Source of the DNA: Cyclobacterium lianum
Lineage (GTDB): Bacteria; Bacteroidota; Bacteroidia; Cytophagales; Cyclobacteriaceae
Direction: 5' to 3'
NCBI RefSeq assembly: GCF_900143075.1
Contig: NZ_FRCY01000002.1
Span: 248,001 to 312,000, forward strand
Length of the DNA stretch: 64,000 bases
Shown here: piece by piece, positions 48,263-56,373 of the stretch
Numbering within the stretch: position 1 is the first letter of the stretch
How the letters are laid out: the number at the start of each line of letters is the position of its first letter
Translations under genes and position numbers: made by a program
The notes under the pieces: model-generated
Told to the model about the DNA's origin: nothing
What the model saw: the letters and a program-made list of their open reading frames with translations, nothing else
Database searches by the model: none

Positions 48263-49342
48263 TTAAAAATCAAAAACCACCACATTCGGATCCTCATCGG
48301 ATGAAATACCAAAAAAACGCCTATTCTCTTCATCTACAGCCAGAGAAACCAGCGAATAATCCAGGGTATAGGTTTTTACCAACTTGCCATCGTAATCGAA
48401 AACAAAGATTTCTTTTGACAATTCGCCATTTTTATAATATAAATCTGCAGATTTCCCAAAATATAGTGCATAAATATATTCATCCCCAGCTATTATATCC
48501 ATGTAGTAGCTGGAAAGGCTTCTATCTGTAAACTGTGCCATGGGATACCCCGCTGAGTAATCAACCACAAACGCTGGAATAACGTGCTCCGGACCACGGG
48601 TAGAAATTATTTCCCCACTTGAGAGATCCAGAATTTCAATAAAATCCCTAAAGCGTCCTCCTAACACATATTTTTTTTGAGCTGGGTTAAAGGACGTTCT
48701 CCCTTGGTGAACGGATTTGATTACATTGGGAGGGAGGGAAGGATCCGCAATTAGTTGGCTCCAGGTACCATAAGTGGTAAGCTGATTTCCAAGTGTATCG
48801 TAAAGTACATACTTATCGTCCCCATCTGCCAACCGGCATATTAGCTTATCATCCGAAAACCAACGTATATCTGTAGCCAAATACATATTTTGTGGTTGAC
48901 GAAAAGCCTTTTGATAAAGTTCATCCGGTGATTCCAAATCAAACAATGCTATCAGTTTTTGGGTATGGTCATAGACCCAGATCTCATTTACAGATTTACC
49001 TTTCTCCAATTGATACGCTGTCGATATTTCCCCCGGACCAAAAACGTCTTTTCCCATTGTTTTAATTAGCGTTTCGCTTTCAGGATCGATAACATGCAGG
49101 TAATAATCTAAGGTTTTGCTCTCGCCGACCACCAGGTATTTTCCAGTCCAGAGAATGGATTCGGGGTCCAACAAGACAGAAAGGTTGAGCTTGTTACCCC
49201 GAAGCAAATCCGGTTCTGGAACATCTTCAATTTCTAGTTTATGAATAATATAGTTTTTATCTTGAGTTTCACTGGGTCCTTTCCCACAAGAAAAGAAAAA
49301 ACCAAAAACCAGGAGTATCCAAATAGGGTATGAAGCGTGCAT
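48263..49342 (-). CDS. 6-bladed beta-propeller lipoprotein (BF3164-like)
   Basis: This 359-residue lipoprotein has signal and lipobox GFFFSCGKG. The mature part is a run of beta-propeller blades: VLLDPESILWTGKYLVVGES, EIWVYDHTQKLIALFDLESP, FIEILDLSSGEIISTRGPE, IFVFDYDGKLVKTYTLD and RFFGISSDEDPNVVVFDF, which together give about six blades. Such BF3164-type proteins typically neighbour NVEALA peptides in Bacteroidota. Here the peptide gene is the next one upstream. The molecular role of the family is not established. Confidence 0.9.
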   Translation of the reverse strand: MHASYPIWILLVFGFFFSCGKGPSETQDKNYIIHKLEIEDVPEPDLLRGNKLNLSVLLDPESILWTGKYLVVGESKTLDYYLHVIDPESETLIKTMGKDVFGPGEISTAYQLEKGKSVNEIWVYDHTQKLIALFDLESPDELYQKAFRQPQNMYLATDIRWFSDDKLICRLADGDDKYVLYDTLGNQLTTYGTWSQLIADPSLPPNVIKSVHQGRTSFNPAQKKYVLGGRFRDFIEILDLSSGEIISTRGPEHVIPAFVVDYSAGYPMAQFTDRSLSSYYMDIIAGDEYIYALYFGKSADLYYKNGELSKEIFVFDYDGKLVKTYTLDYSLVSLAVDEENRRFFGISSDEDPNVVVFDF

Positions 49343-49370
49343 AGAAATAAAAAAAACACTAACGATAAAT

Positions 49371-49410
49371 TAAATGAGTAGAGAAAAATTGCTTTATCTC
49401 TACTCATTTA
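49371..49410. terminator. Perfect 14-bp hairpin between peptide and propeller genes
   Basis: TAAATGAGTAGAGA (49371-49384) pairs perfectly with TCTCTACTCATTTA (49397-49410) around a 12-base loop. It sits 12 bases after the peptide stop and 28 bases before the propeller ATG. There is only a weak T-rich tail, so an attenuator or RNA-stabilising structure fits as well as a full terminator. Confidence 0.75.
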
Positions 49411-49422
49411 AAATTTAGAATA

Positions 49423-49650
49423 TTAAAAGCAGTCAGAATAACCACCATACCACAATGATTTTTTGAAAGTATCGCCTATGGGGTGCCCACATACTCCTGT
49501 ATACCAGTCACAACAAAGTCCTCCATAACCACTCCCCGCAATCGCGTTCTCCAAAGCTACTTCGTTTTCCGAAAACGGTGCTTCCGTACCACTAACACCA
49601 AACTGCCAGCAGGCCACCAGCATAACCGCTACAGCCCCAAAGGCTGCCAT
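49423..49650 (-). CDS. NVEALA-like secreted Cys-rich peptide
   Basis: This 75-residue peptide has a hydrophobic export segment (MAAFGAVAVMLVACWQFGV), then the NVEALA-like block SENEVALENAIAGSGYGG, then a Cys-rich tail (LCCDWYTGVCGHPIG, ending YSDCF). The form is that of NVEALA family precursors: exported leader, NVEALA-like motif, short Cys-rich core. The function of the family is unknown. Its start region carries a tandem 7-base duplication that puts the expected upstream start out of frame, so the ATG at 49650 is the best available start. A beta-propeller gene follows. Confidence 0.7.
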   Translation of the reverse strand: MAAFGAVAVMLVACWQFGVSGTEAPFSENEVALENAIAGSGYGGLCCDWYTGVCGHPIGDTFKKSLWYGGYSDCF

Positions 49651-49659
49651 TAATTTTCT

Positions 49660-49673
49660 TGCGTTCTGCGTTC
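49660..49673 (-). repeat. 7-base tandem duplication at the 5' end of the NVEALA-like gene
   Basis: GAACGCA occurs twice in tandem (minus strand 49673-49667 and 49666-49660). With one copy only, TTG AAC GCA AGA AAA TTA ATG GCA reads straight through to the peptide, giving a longer basic leader. With two copies the TTG is out of frame. Confidence 0.8.
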
Positions 49674-50218
49674 AAGTAGAAATGTGAATACACGACATAA
49701 TTCTAAAATCAACTAATTGCAAGAAGGAAAAACCTGTCAGGTTTGCTGACGACAAGCAATTCATTGATTTAATGACACTTAAATTGATTAAAAAAACCGA
49801 CGGGTGCAACTATTTTTTTAAAAATATTGAAAAAAATTACAACTCATCTGTTTTAGACTGAGTTCGATCTAAATTCGGTGAAAACCCGTCTATTTCGTCA
49901 CCGCAAACCCTTTTAGCGGGTTGCTCAGGTGGAAAAGGGTGTGGCAGTATCGCCAAATCGGAGGTTGTTGCGGCCCTCACAGTCTAAACATACCCCTCAG
50001 AACATCGATTTTTTAGCAATTTTCCTCTCTTGTCTCGGATTCAAACGCTTTTGTAGTATTGCTGTTTCAACGGCCCATTTTCTGATTGCGTTTTTAAAAA
50101 ATGTTTCTTGTTAGAAAGACCTGATGGATACAAGGGCCTGCAAGGTCTCCACTGCCGATCTGGGATCGATCGTATGACCCCGTCTCCCGGCGGTTATTGT
50201 TACAATCCATGCCATTCA

Positions 50219-50310
50219 GGTTCAACCCCATCCGGGGTTGGGGAGTTTGGTGGTGGTCCACAATCCGTGGGTTGCACCTACGGTTAATGCTGTTTAGGCC
50301 CTTCAGGCCT
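50219..50310 (+). repeat. Repeat element, copy A
   Basis: The element runs from GGTTCAACCCC-ATCC-GGGGTTGGGG through a GC-rich middle to GGTTAATGCTGTTTAGG and CCCTTCAGGCC. It contains the palindrome AACCCCATCCGGGGTT. Copy B (50438-50529) is the same element in reverse. Confidence 0.65.
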
Positions 50311-50437
50311 GCATTTACTGAGAGAATCGTTAATCACCTAAAATGGCATTTTCAAAAACTATTTTCTTTTTCGCCCAATCCTATACGAATGAAGTCCCAA
50401 ATTGCGTATCGACCAACATCAGCTAATTGACTCCGAA

Positions 50438-50529
50438 GCCTGAAGGGCTTAAATAAAAATAACCCCGGGCGACAACCGGGGTCGACAAGTATTCTCACCT
50501 GGACCCCAACCCCGGAAGTGGGTTGAACT
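50438..50529 (-). repeat. Repeat element, copy B (inverted)
   Basis: The reverse complement starts GTTCAACCCACTTCCGGGGT and TGGGGTCC, and ends GTTATTTTTATTTAAGCC then CTTCAGGC. It matches copy A at both ends with a diverged middle. The two copies face each other about 127 bases apart. Confidence 0.65.
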
Positions 50530-50760
50530 CTAATTTTATATAACAAGGTGCTTTTCGAACAGAGCGCTGCTCGGGAAAAAGTAGCGCATCAGGGACCTTC
50601 TGGCTTCGGATTGGTTCGATTTCTTACCAATCGAATTATTTTTACGAACGAAAAAATCCCCCCGCCCCTTATGACCTTAGATTTGATCGGGGTCGATTTT
50701 ATAGATAAGCGCTTACCTTTTTGTTTCTGTGACCAGTTGTTAGCGTACGCTACCAACCGA

Positions 50761-50810
50761 TATCATAATTCTTTGTGTGCTTTGTGCCTTCTTCGTGTGC
50801 TTTGTGACCA
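50761..50810. repeat. CTTTGTG-type short dispersed repeat
   Basis: The segment contains CTTTGTGTGCTTTGTGCCTT followed by CTTCGTGTGCTTTGTGACC. This is a near-tandem CTTTGTG motif like one often seen in intergenic regions of Bacteroidota genomes (from memory). Only one copy is in the window. Confidence 0.4.
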
Positions 50811-50967
50811 TTTTCTTCAATCCCTTGTCCAGAATGAAAAGGGGGATTTCGTCAACGGTCGGATTTCTAGTTACATACCTGACAGCCAGATGCCATATAC
50901 TATAATGGTGCTGACCCTTTCCAATTCAATCCTAAGGAAACCGAAGGCAAACCCGCCTTAAAACCTA

Positions 50968-52608
50968 TCATTTTGCATCCACAATCTCACCAATTGGCTG
51001 GCCGCTAGCCCCATTGGGTAGCCGTGTATTCAATAGCATGGATAAAGTAGGGGCAATATCGGTGATGGTGGCATAGCGGCTGCTGCTTCCGGCCGGAACA
51101 CCCCAGCCATAAAACACGATAGGCACATGCGTATCATAAGTATAACCGGTACCATGGGTGGTACCCCGTACCGAATTGGTCAGCCAGGCGGGCTCCAATA
51201 TCACCATCACATCTCCCGAAGCCTTGTGATTGAAGCCCATCTGCAGCAAATGCTTCCTGCCATGGTTGTATTCCAATCGTCTCAAGTCTTCTGCGGTATA
51301 CGTTTCTTTGATTCCATCAAAACGCAACATAAAATCGGCCAATTTCCGTTGCATCTCAACCAGGTCCAGCCCCTTCTCTCTGGCCAGCTCCCGGTTTAAA
51401 AACACCTGCTCGTTGGAATAATTGGAAATCCAGTCACCCTCTCCGAATTGCTGATTGGTGAATCCTTTCAATTGGGTCAGCACAAAACGCGTATCCAGAC
51501 TTCCGGCCGCCACCCTTTCGCTCTGCATGTAACTGACTACATCGGCTACCCCATGATCAGCGGTAAGAAACACCAGATATTCCCCTTCGCCGATCTCCCG
51601 GTCCAGGTAATCAAAAAATTCCGCCAATTCCCGGTCCAGGCGTAGGTAATTGTCCTCCACCTCTACCGAAGAGGGGCCAAACCGGTGTCCGATATAGTCG
51701 GTAGACGAAAAACTTACCGCCAGAAAGTCTGTCACCCCCCTTTTGCCCAATTGCTCTCCTTCAAGAGCCGCATAGGCCAGGTCCAGGGTAAGTGTATTAC
51801 CATATGGAGTAGTACTGATCAGGCCCAATCCCCCATTATTATCTTTCAGAGCAGCCAAATCATAGGGGAAGGTAGGTGTATCCATACCAATAAAAGGCGA
51901 TTCAAAATCATTGTCATCTGCTGCGCCCTGTAGATAGCTCTCCAGGGGGAAAAGCGTCTCCCAGGTCTCTGAAAGGTATTTCTCCGGTAGTTTTCTGGCA
52001 TTGAACGCTTTTGCCCATTCCGGCAATTCATCGTAATAGTAGCTGGAGGTCATGAATTCACCGGTTTTGGCATCGTACCAGTAGGCATCTCCCAGGTGTC
52101 CGGCAGGCAAGGCAGCACCCCGGTCCTTGATGGCAATCCCGACTACTTTCGAGCGTTTTCCCGTAGCAAACATGAGTTCGTCCGTAATGGTACTGCTCAG
52201 CAGGTTTCGGGGGGAAATTTCTCCATTGGAAGGACTGCCGGCAACTCCCGTAACGGTACTGTCTTCGGCGCAATAAATGGAACGACTTAATGACCGTACA
52301 TACCAGTTATTGCCAATGATACCATGGGTGGCAGGCGTGGTCCCCGTATAGACAGAGGCGTGACCAGGGCCGGTATAGGTGGGGATATAGTTATAATGCC
52401 CATTTTTCATCATAAACCCCTCGTTCATCAGCCGCTTGAAACCATCTTCCACAAACCTGTCCTGATAGCGGTAAAAATATTCCTGCCGCATCTGGTCTAC
52501 CACAATGCCCACAACCAGTTTTGGCCTTTCGGGGCTTTTGGGTCCCTGACTCTGAGAAAACCCCACATGGGACAGGGTCACCAGGACCAATACAAATAAA
52601 TTTTTCAT
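50968..52608 (-). CDS. PafA-type alkaline phosphatase
   Basis: This 546-residue secreted phosphatase is of the alkaline phosphatase superfamily, PafA type (Thr nucleophile). From the ATG at 52608, Asp38 lies in VVDQMRQEYFY and Thr79 in PTYTGPGHASVYTG. Asn100 is in GIIGNNWY, and the Lys and Arg of AIKDRGAALPAGH occur near residues 161-163. These match the metal-binding and phosphate-binding positions known for the Elizabethkingia enzyme. The zinc-binding FSSTDYIGHRFGP and LTADHG segments are also present. A TTG five codons upstream is not used. Confidence 0.93.
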   Translation of the reverse strand: MKNLFVLVLVTLSHVGFSQSQGPKSPERPKLVVGIVVDQMRQEYFYRYQDRFVEDGFKRLMNEGFMMKNGHYNYIPTYTGPGHASVYTGTTPATHGIIGNNWYVRSLSRSIYCAEDSTVTGVAGSPSNGEISPRNLLSSTITDELMFATGKRSKVVGIAIKDRGAALPAGHLGDAYWYDAKTGEFMTSSYYYDELPEWAKAFNARKLPEKYLSETWETLFPLESYLQGAADDNDFESPFIGMDTPTFPYDLAALKDNNGGLGLISTTPYGNTLTLDLAYAALEGEQLGKRGVTDFLAVSFSSTDYIGHRFGPSSVEVEDNYLRLDRELAEFFDYLDREIGEGEYLVFLTADHGVADVVSYMQSERVAAGSLDTRFVLTQLKGFTNQQFGEGDWISNYSNEQVFLNRELAREKGLDLVEMQRKLADFMLRFDGIKETYTAEDLRRLEYNHGRKHLLQMGFNHKASGDVMVILEPAWLTNSVRGTTHGTGYTYDTHVPIVFYGWGVPAGSSSRYATITDIAPTLSMLLNTRLPNGASGQPIGEIVDAK

Positions 52609-52735
52609 GTTTTCGGATTTCAAATATTGGGCGAATATACCATTTTGTCTTCATCGAAGGAATAAAACGATGACCTTCCCCCTCTGAAAAGTGATAAACG
52701 GACAATTTTAACGGGATAGCTGACAGAACCCTTTA

Positions 52736-53380
52736 CTAATCCCGGTTCCTCAGGTCTCCGTTTTTAATGGATTTGATAAACTGCGCCCAGGCGAAGGGAT
52801 TAAGCAATGGCAAGGGCCTTGGCCCATACCTGTCCAATGTTTGCTGGGTTTGCTGATTGGTGAATTGCCTGAAATTCTCGTTTCCGGAAGCCGGCATCTC
52901 TTCGGCCCATTTCAGGAGCAATTGCGGACTCAGGTTGCCCCTGTTGAGGGGTGGTTCGGCGTCTACATTCACAGCCAGAATGGCATTTTTGAACTCTTCC
53001 TCCGTGGGGTAGGGCATCACCTGTACTTCCTGAAGGGCGATTTCGTCCTGCACCATGGTGAGGATATAACTGAGCTTGTCTTCTGTGATATCTGCAGGAA
53101 TTTTAAGGGTTTGCCGTTTTAAGCCTATAAATGAAAACACTACACTGTCGCCTGCCACTACCGGCATGGAAAAATAACCAAAGCGGTTACTGCTTGTCCC
53201 TCTCCCTTTCTTCGGCACATAGATATTTACGCCCGGAATGGCAGTGGTACTGTCCGCATTCAGAATTACACCGGAAAGCTGCACTACTTTCTGCTCAGGG
53301 GTATCCTGAGCAGAGGCAGACCGGTGAAAGCCTAAAAGCCCCACTACAAAAATGGCTAATATTGCGATAAAATTTTTCAC
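52736..53380 (-). CDS. Exported carboxypeptidase-regulatory-like domain protein
   Basis: This 214-residue protein has a GTG start, a signal peptide (ILAIFVVGLLGFHRSASAQ) and a CarboxypepD_reg-like beta-sandwich (about 32-115, LSGVILNADSTTAIPGVNIY, GRGTSSNRFGYFSMPVVAGD, SVVFSFIGLKRQTL). The C-terminal 90 residues are helical and unassigned. The domain occurs in SusC-like and other Bacteroidota surface proteins. As a stand-alone secreted protein its role is not known. Confidence 0.85.
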   Translation of the reverse strand: MKNFIAILAIFVVGLLGFHRSASAQDTPEQKVVQLSGVILNADSTTAIPGVNIYVPKKGRGTSSNRFGYFSMPVVAGDSVVFSFIGLKRQTLKIPADITEDKLSYILTMVQDEIALQEVQVMPYPTEEEFKNAILAVNVDAEPPLNRGNLSPQLLLKWAEEMPASGNENFRQFTNQQTQQTLDRYGPRPLPLLNPFAWAQFIKSIKNGDLRNRD

Positions 53381-53488
53381 TTCTTTTATTTTTCAGCAGG
53401 CTACACTTTTTATTTACGGTAGAAAACCAAGCCTGTATGGTTACAAAGCCAATGATTTCACGATAATAAGTGAAATACAGCTCAATTC

Positions 53489-53523
53489 ATTAACTTCAAC
53501 ACGTTTTATTTGTTAAAGTTAAT
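53489..53523. promoter_or_regulatory. Inverted repeat next to the ArsR-family start: candidate operator
   Basis: ATTAACTT (53489-53496) and AAGTTAAT (53516-53523) are exact reverse complements and the second arm lies 3 bases before the regulator's ATG. This is a candidate autoregulatory operator. Confidence 0.45.
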
Positions 53524-53526
53524 TAA

Positions 53527-53910
53527 ATGCGCTTAAAAAACATAAGTTTAAACTACGGGATGCGGGTATTTAAGGCCCTTTCAGAGGAAGCGAGGGTCAG
53601 AATACTCCATTTGCTGATGCAGAATCAGGAACTCTGCATTTCTGATCTGGAGCATATTCTGGATTTTACACAGACCAAAACCAGCCGCCACGTAACATAT
53701 TTGAAGCATGCTGGTTTAATAGGCAGTAAAAAGATGGATCAGTGGACCTTTTACTATGTTCTGGAGGAGGCACAGGAGATACTCAGTCAAATCCTGAAGT
53801 TTATCCAGAAAGACCAAAACCTGCTGCGTGACCAGGAAATATACGAAATCCTCTACTCAAACAGGGAGCTGGCCAAAAACAAAATACAAAACAACCCCTA
53901 CAGAAAATAA
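53527..53910 (+). CDS. ArsR-family winged-helix regulator
   Basis: This 127-residue metalloregulator-like protein has an ArsR-type winged helix: ALSEEARVRILHLLMQNQEL, CISDLEHILDFTQTKTSRHV, TYLKHAGLIGSKKMDQW. The known metal-ligand motif ELCVCDL appears here as ELCISDL, with only one Cys, so metal sensing is doubtful. The haloacid dehalogenase-like gene that follows starts 5 bases after its stop, so the two are likely co-transcribed. Confidence 0.88.
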   Translation: MRLKNISLNYGMRVFKALSEEARVRILHLLMQNQELCISDLEHILDFTQTKTSRHVTYLKHAGLIGSKKMDQWTFYYVLEEAQEILSQILKFIQKDQNLLRDQEIYEILYSNRELAKNKIQNNPYRK

Positions 53911-53915
53911 GTACC

Positions 53916-54611
53916 GTGAAAAAATACAGACACATCTTTTTTGACCTGGACCATACCCTTTGGGATTACGATAGCAATGTACGAGATTCCCTATCGGATT
54001 TGTTCGTGCATTACCGTCTTGAGGATTTCGGTGAGATAAATTTCGATTCTTTTTTTGAGGCCTTTCTGGCTACAAACCATGAGCTTTGGGACCTTTTTAA
54101 TCAGGGTAAAGTTGATCAATCTGAACTTCGGAAAATCCGCTTCCGGAAAGTTTTTACGCGGGCAAATCTGTCACCTGCACACATTCCGGTGACTTTAGAG
54201 CAGGATTTTGTATCCCAGACATCTTCCCGGGCCCGAGTTATGGACCATACATTTGAAATCCTGGACTACCTGAGAGATGCATATGCCCTCCACATCATCA
54301 CCAATGGATTTAACGAAAGTCAGTATTCCAAATTAAAACATTCGGGACTGGCTCCCTATTTTGAGCTTGTAGTCACTTCAGAAAGCTCAGGGTTCAGAAA
54401 ACCAGACAAAAGAATCTTTTACCATGCGCTCGAGAAGCTGGGCAGCAAAGCCGAAGATTGCCTGATGATCGGCGACAATCCCAACTCGGACATTCTGGGG
54501 GCAAAAAATGCATCCATCGATCAGGTATACTACAATCCCCTGCAGAAAAAGGATCAGGTTCAGTCGACTTTCACCATCAGCCACCTGTCCGAACTCAGGA
54601 CCATACTGTGA
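53916..54611 (+). CDS. YjjG-family noncanonical pyrimidine nucleotidase
   Basis: This 231-residue haloacid dehalogenase protein starts with GTG. Motif I is FDLDHTLWDYDSN, motif II is HIITNGF, motif III is FRKPDKRIF (Lys) and motif IV is MIGDNPNSDILGAKNA. The size and cap type match the YjjG family, which removes phosphate from noncanonical pyrimidine nucleotides (known for E. coli). The start codon is the only one that gives the full motif I and fits the 5-base spacing to the previous stop. Confidence 0.92.
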   Translation: MKKYRHIFFDLDHTLWDYDSNVRDSLSDLFVHYRLEDFGEINFDSFFEAFLATNHELWDLFNQGKVDQSELRKIRFRKVFTRANLSPAHIPVTLEQDFVSQTSSRARVMDHTFEILDYLRDAYALHIITNGFNESQYSKLKHSGLAPYFELVVTSESSGFRKPDKRIFYHALEKLGSKAEDCLMIGDNPNSDILGAKNASIDQVYYNPLQKKDQVQSTFTISHLSELRTIL

Positions 54612-54643
54612 ACCCTCCTTTCGGCTAAGCCGTTGTTATTTTG

Positions 54644-54651
54644 TATATTTG
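54644..54651 (+). promoter_or_regulatory. Candidate -7 element of pruA
   Basis: TATATTTG fits TAnnTTTG 38 bases before the pruA ATG. TTTC at 54619-54622 is a poor -33 match. Confidence 0.45.
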
Positions 54652-54688
54652 TTACCATTCGTATTAATCCAATAAAAGAATTCGTTCT

Positions 54689-56323
54689 ATGCTTAAAGGC
54701 TTTTTTAATGTACCGGAACCAAAAAATGAACCAGTAAGAAGCTACGCTCCCGGGTCCCCGGAGCGGGCTTCCCTGCAAAAAGCCATTGCTGCTGCAAGGT
54801 CACAGGAAGTGGACATCCCCATGTATATCGGCAGTGAAGAGGTGCGGACGGGTCATTTATCCTCGCTTCATCCACCTCATGACCACCAACACCTGTTGGG
54901 ACATTTTCATGAAGGCGATAAGGGTCATGTGACGCAAGCCATCAATGCAGCAATGGGAGCCAAGCCTGCTTGGGAAAACATGCAATGGGAACAAAGAGCT
55001 GCCATATTTCTAAAGATAGCAGATCTCCTGTCCGGACCATACAGAGACAAAATCAATGCGGCCACCATGTTGGGCCAGTCCAAAAACGCCTTTCAGGCGG
55101 AAATCGATGCTGCCTGCGAATTGATTGATTTTTTGCGGTTCAATGTGAAATTCATGACAGAGATCTATGCCCAGCAGCCTCCCATCAGTGGTGATGGGGT
55201 CTGGAACCGGCTGGAGCAGAGGCCACTGGAAGGGTTTATTTTTGCCATTACTCCCTTTAATTTTACCGCAATCGCAGGTAACCTGCCCACAGCACCGGCC
55301 CTGATGGGAAATACGGTCATCTGGAAACCCGCCCATACCCAGATTTATGCGGCCCATGTACTGATGCAGGTGTTTAAGGAAGCAGGACTTCCCGATGGGG
55401 TAATCAACCTGATCTATGTAGATGGACCGGATGCCGGTGAAGTAATCTTTTCGCATCCCGACTTTGCAGGCCTCCATTTTACAGGGTCTACCGCTGTATT
55501 CCAACATTTGTGGAAAACCATAGGCAATAATATTTCGAGGTACAAAAGCTATCCTCGGATAGTCGGCGAAACAGGGGGAAAAGATTTTATTATCGCCCAT
55601 CAATCGGCCGATGCGAAGGCAGTCGCCACAGCGCTCAGCCGAGGCGCCTTTGAGTACCAGGGACAGAAATGCAGTGCTGCATCCCGCGCCTACATTCCCG
55701 CCAATATATGGAAAGAGGTAAAAACATACTTGTTACAGGATCTGGCCTCCATGAGGATGGGAGGGACAGAGGATTTTGGCAATTTTATCAATGCCGTAAT
55801 CGACGAAAAAGCGTTTGATAAAATCAGCGGATACATAGCCGATGCGAAAAAAGCCCCCAATGTGGAAATCATCGCCGGAGGGAATTGTGATAAATCCAAG
55901 GGTTACTTTATCGAACCCACCGTTATCGTTGTAGAGGATCCGTTGTACAAAACCATGGTAGAGGAAATATTCGGACCTGTACTGACCATTTACGTGTATC
56001 AGGGAAATCATTTTGAAGAAGCCCTGGAACTGGTCGACCAGACCTCTCCCTATGCGCTCACAGGTGCAGTCTTTTCTACCGATCGGTATGCCATAGAGCT
56101 CGCCAGCACCAGGCTGCGCCACGCGGCGGGAAATTTCTACATCAACGACAAACCTACCGGCGCGGTAGTAGGTCAGCAGCCCTTTGGAGGTGCACGGGCT
56201 TCAGGTACCAATGACAAAGCCGGCTCTATGATCAATCTGCTGCGATGGGTTTCTCCGAGAACCATCAAGGAGACCTTCGTCAGCGCTAAGGACTACAGGT
56301 ATCCTTTTCTGGGAGAATCCTGA
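54689..56323 (+). CDS. pruA: L-glutamate gamma-semialdehyde (P5C) dehydrogenase
   Basis: This 544-residue aldehyde dehydrogenase is of the P5C type. The family marks are YAPGSPERASLQKAI near the start, FNFTAIAGNLPTAPALMGN, VGETGGKDFIIAHQSAD (catalytic Glu), EYQGQKCSAASRAYIP (catalytic Cys) and GAVVGQQPFGGARASGTNDK near the end. It oxidises glutamate semialdehyde to glutamate in proline breakdown. The bacterial stand-alone form without proline dehydrogenase is as expected in this phylum. A bidirectional terminator follows. Confidence 0.96.
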   Translation: MLKGFFNVPEPKNEPVRSYAPGSPERASLQKAIAAARSQEVDIPMYIGSEEVRTGHLSSLHPPHDHQHLLGHFHEGDKGHVTQAINAAMGAKPAWENMQWEQRAAIFLKIADLLSGPYRDKINAATMLGQSKNAFQAEIDAACELIDFLRFNVKFMTEIYAQQPPISGDGVWNRLEQRPLEGFIFAITPFNFTAIAGNLPTAPALMGNTVIWKPAHTQIYAAHVLMQVFKEAGLPDGVINLIYVDGPDAGEVIFSHPDFAGLHFTGSTAVFQHLWKTIGNNISRYKSYPRIVGETGGKDFIIAHQSADAKAVATALSRGAFEYQGQKCSAASRAYIPANIWKEVKTYLLQDLASMRMGGTEDFGNFINAVIDEKAFDKISGYIADAKKAPNVEIIAGGNCDKSKGYFIEPTVIVVEDPLYKTMVEEIFGPVLTIYVYQGNHFEEALELVDQTSPYALTGAVFSTDRYAIELASTRLRHAAGNFYINDKPTGAVVGQQPFGGARASGTNDKAGSMINLLRWVSPRTIKETFVSAKDYRYPFLGES

Positions 56324-56334
56324 TATTATCCTGA

Positions 56335-56373
56335 ATCAAAGCACTGCCCTGAGCGGCAGTGCTTTGATTTTTT
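56335..56373. terminator. Bidirectional terminator of pruA and the GH32 gene
   Basis: A 14-bp perfect stem, ATCAAAGCACTGCC (56335-56348) with GGCAGTGCTTTGAT (56355-56368), has a 6-base loop and T and A runs on the two sides. It separates convergent genes. Confidence 0.9.

Larger units (their letters stand above)
49674..50967. other. Gene-free region rich in repeat elements
   Basis: About 1.3 kb lie between the peptide gene and the phosphatase gene. The part next to the peptide is AT-rich. The part at 50219-50529 holds an inverted pair of repeats. A segment at 50761-50810 (CTTTGTGTGCTTTGTGCCTT and a further partial repeat) resembles a known dispersed type. A 137-codon plus-strand frame at 50548-50961 has no protein-like character and is not called. 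Confidence 0.6.

Noticed and set aside
50548-50961. 137-codon plus-strand frame in the repeat-rich region
   Set aside because: It spans repeat-like sequence, has no domain or signal, and its start lies at the edge of a repeat copy. It is probably non-coding.
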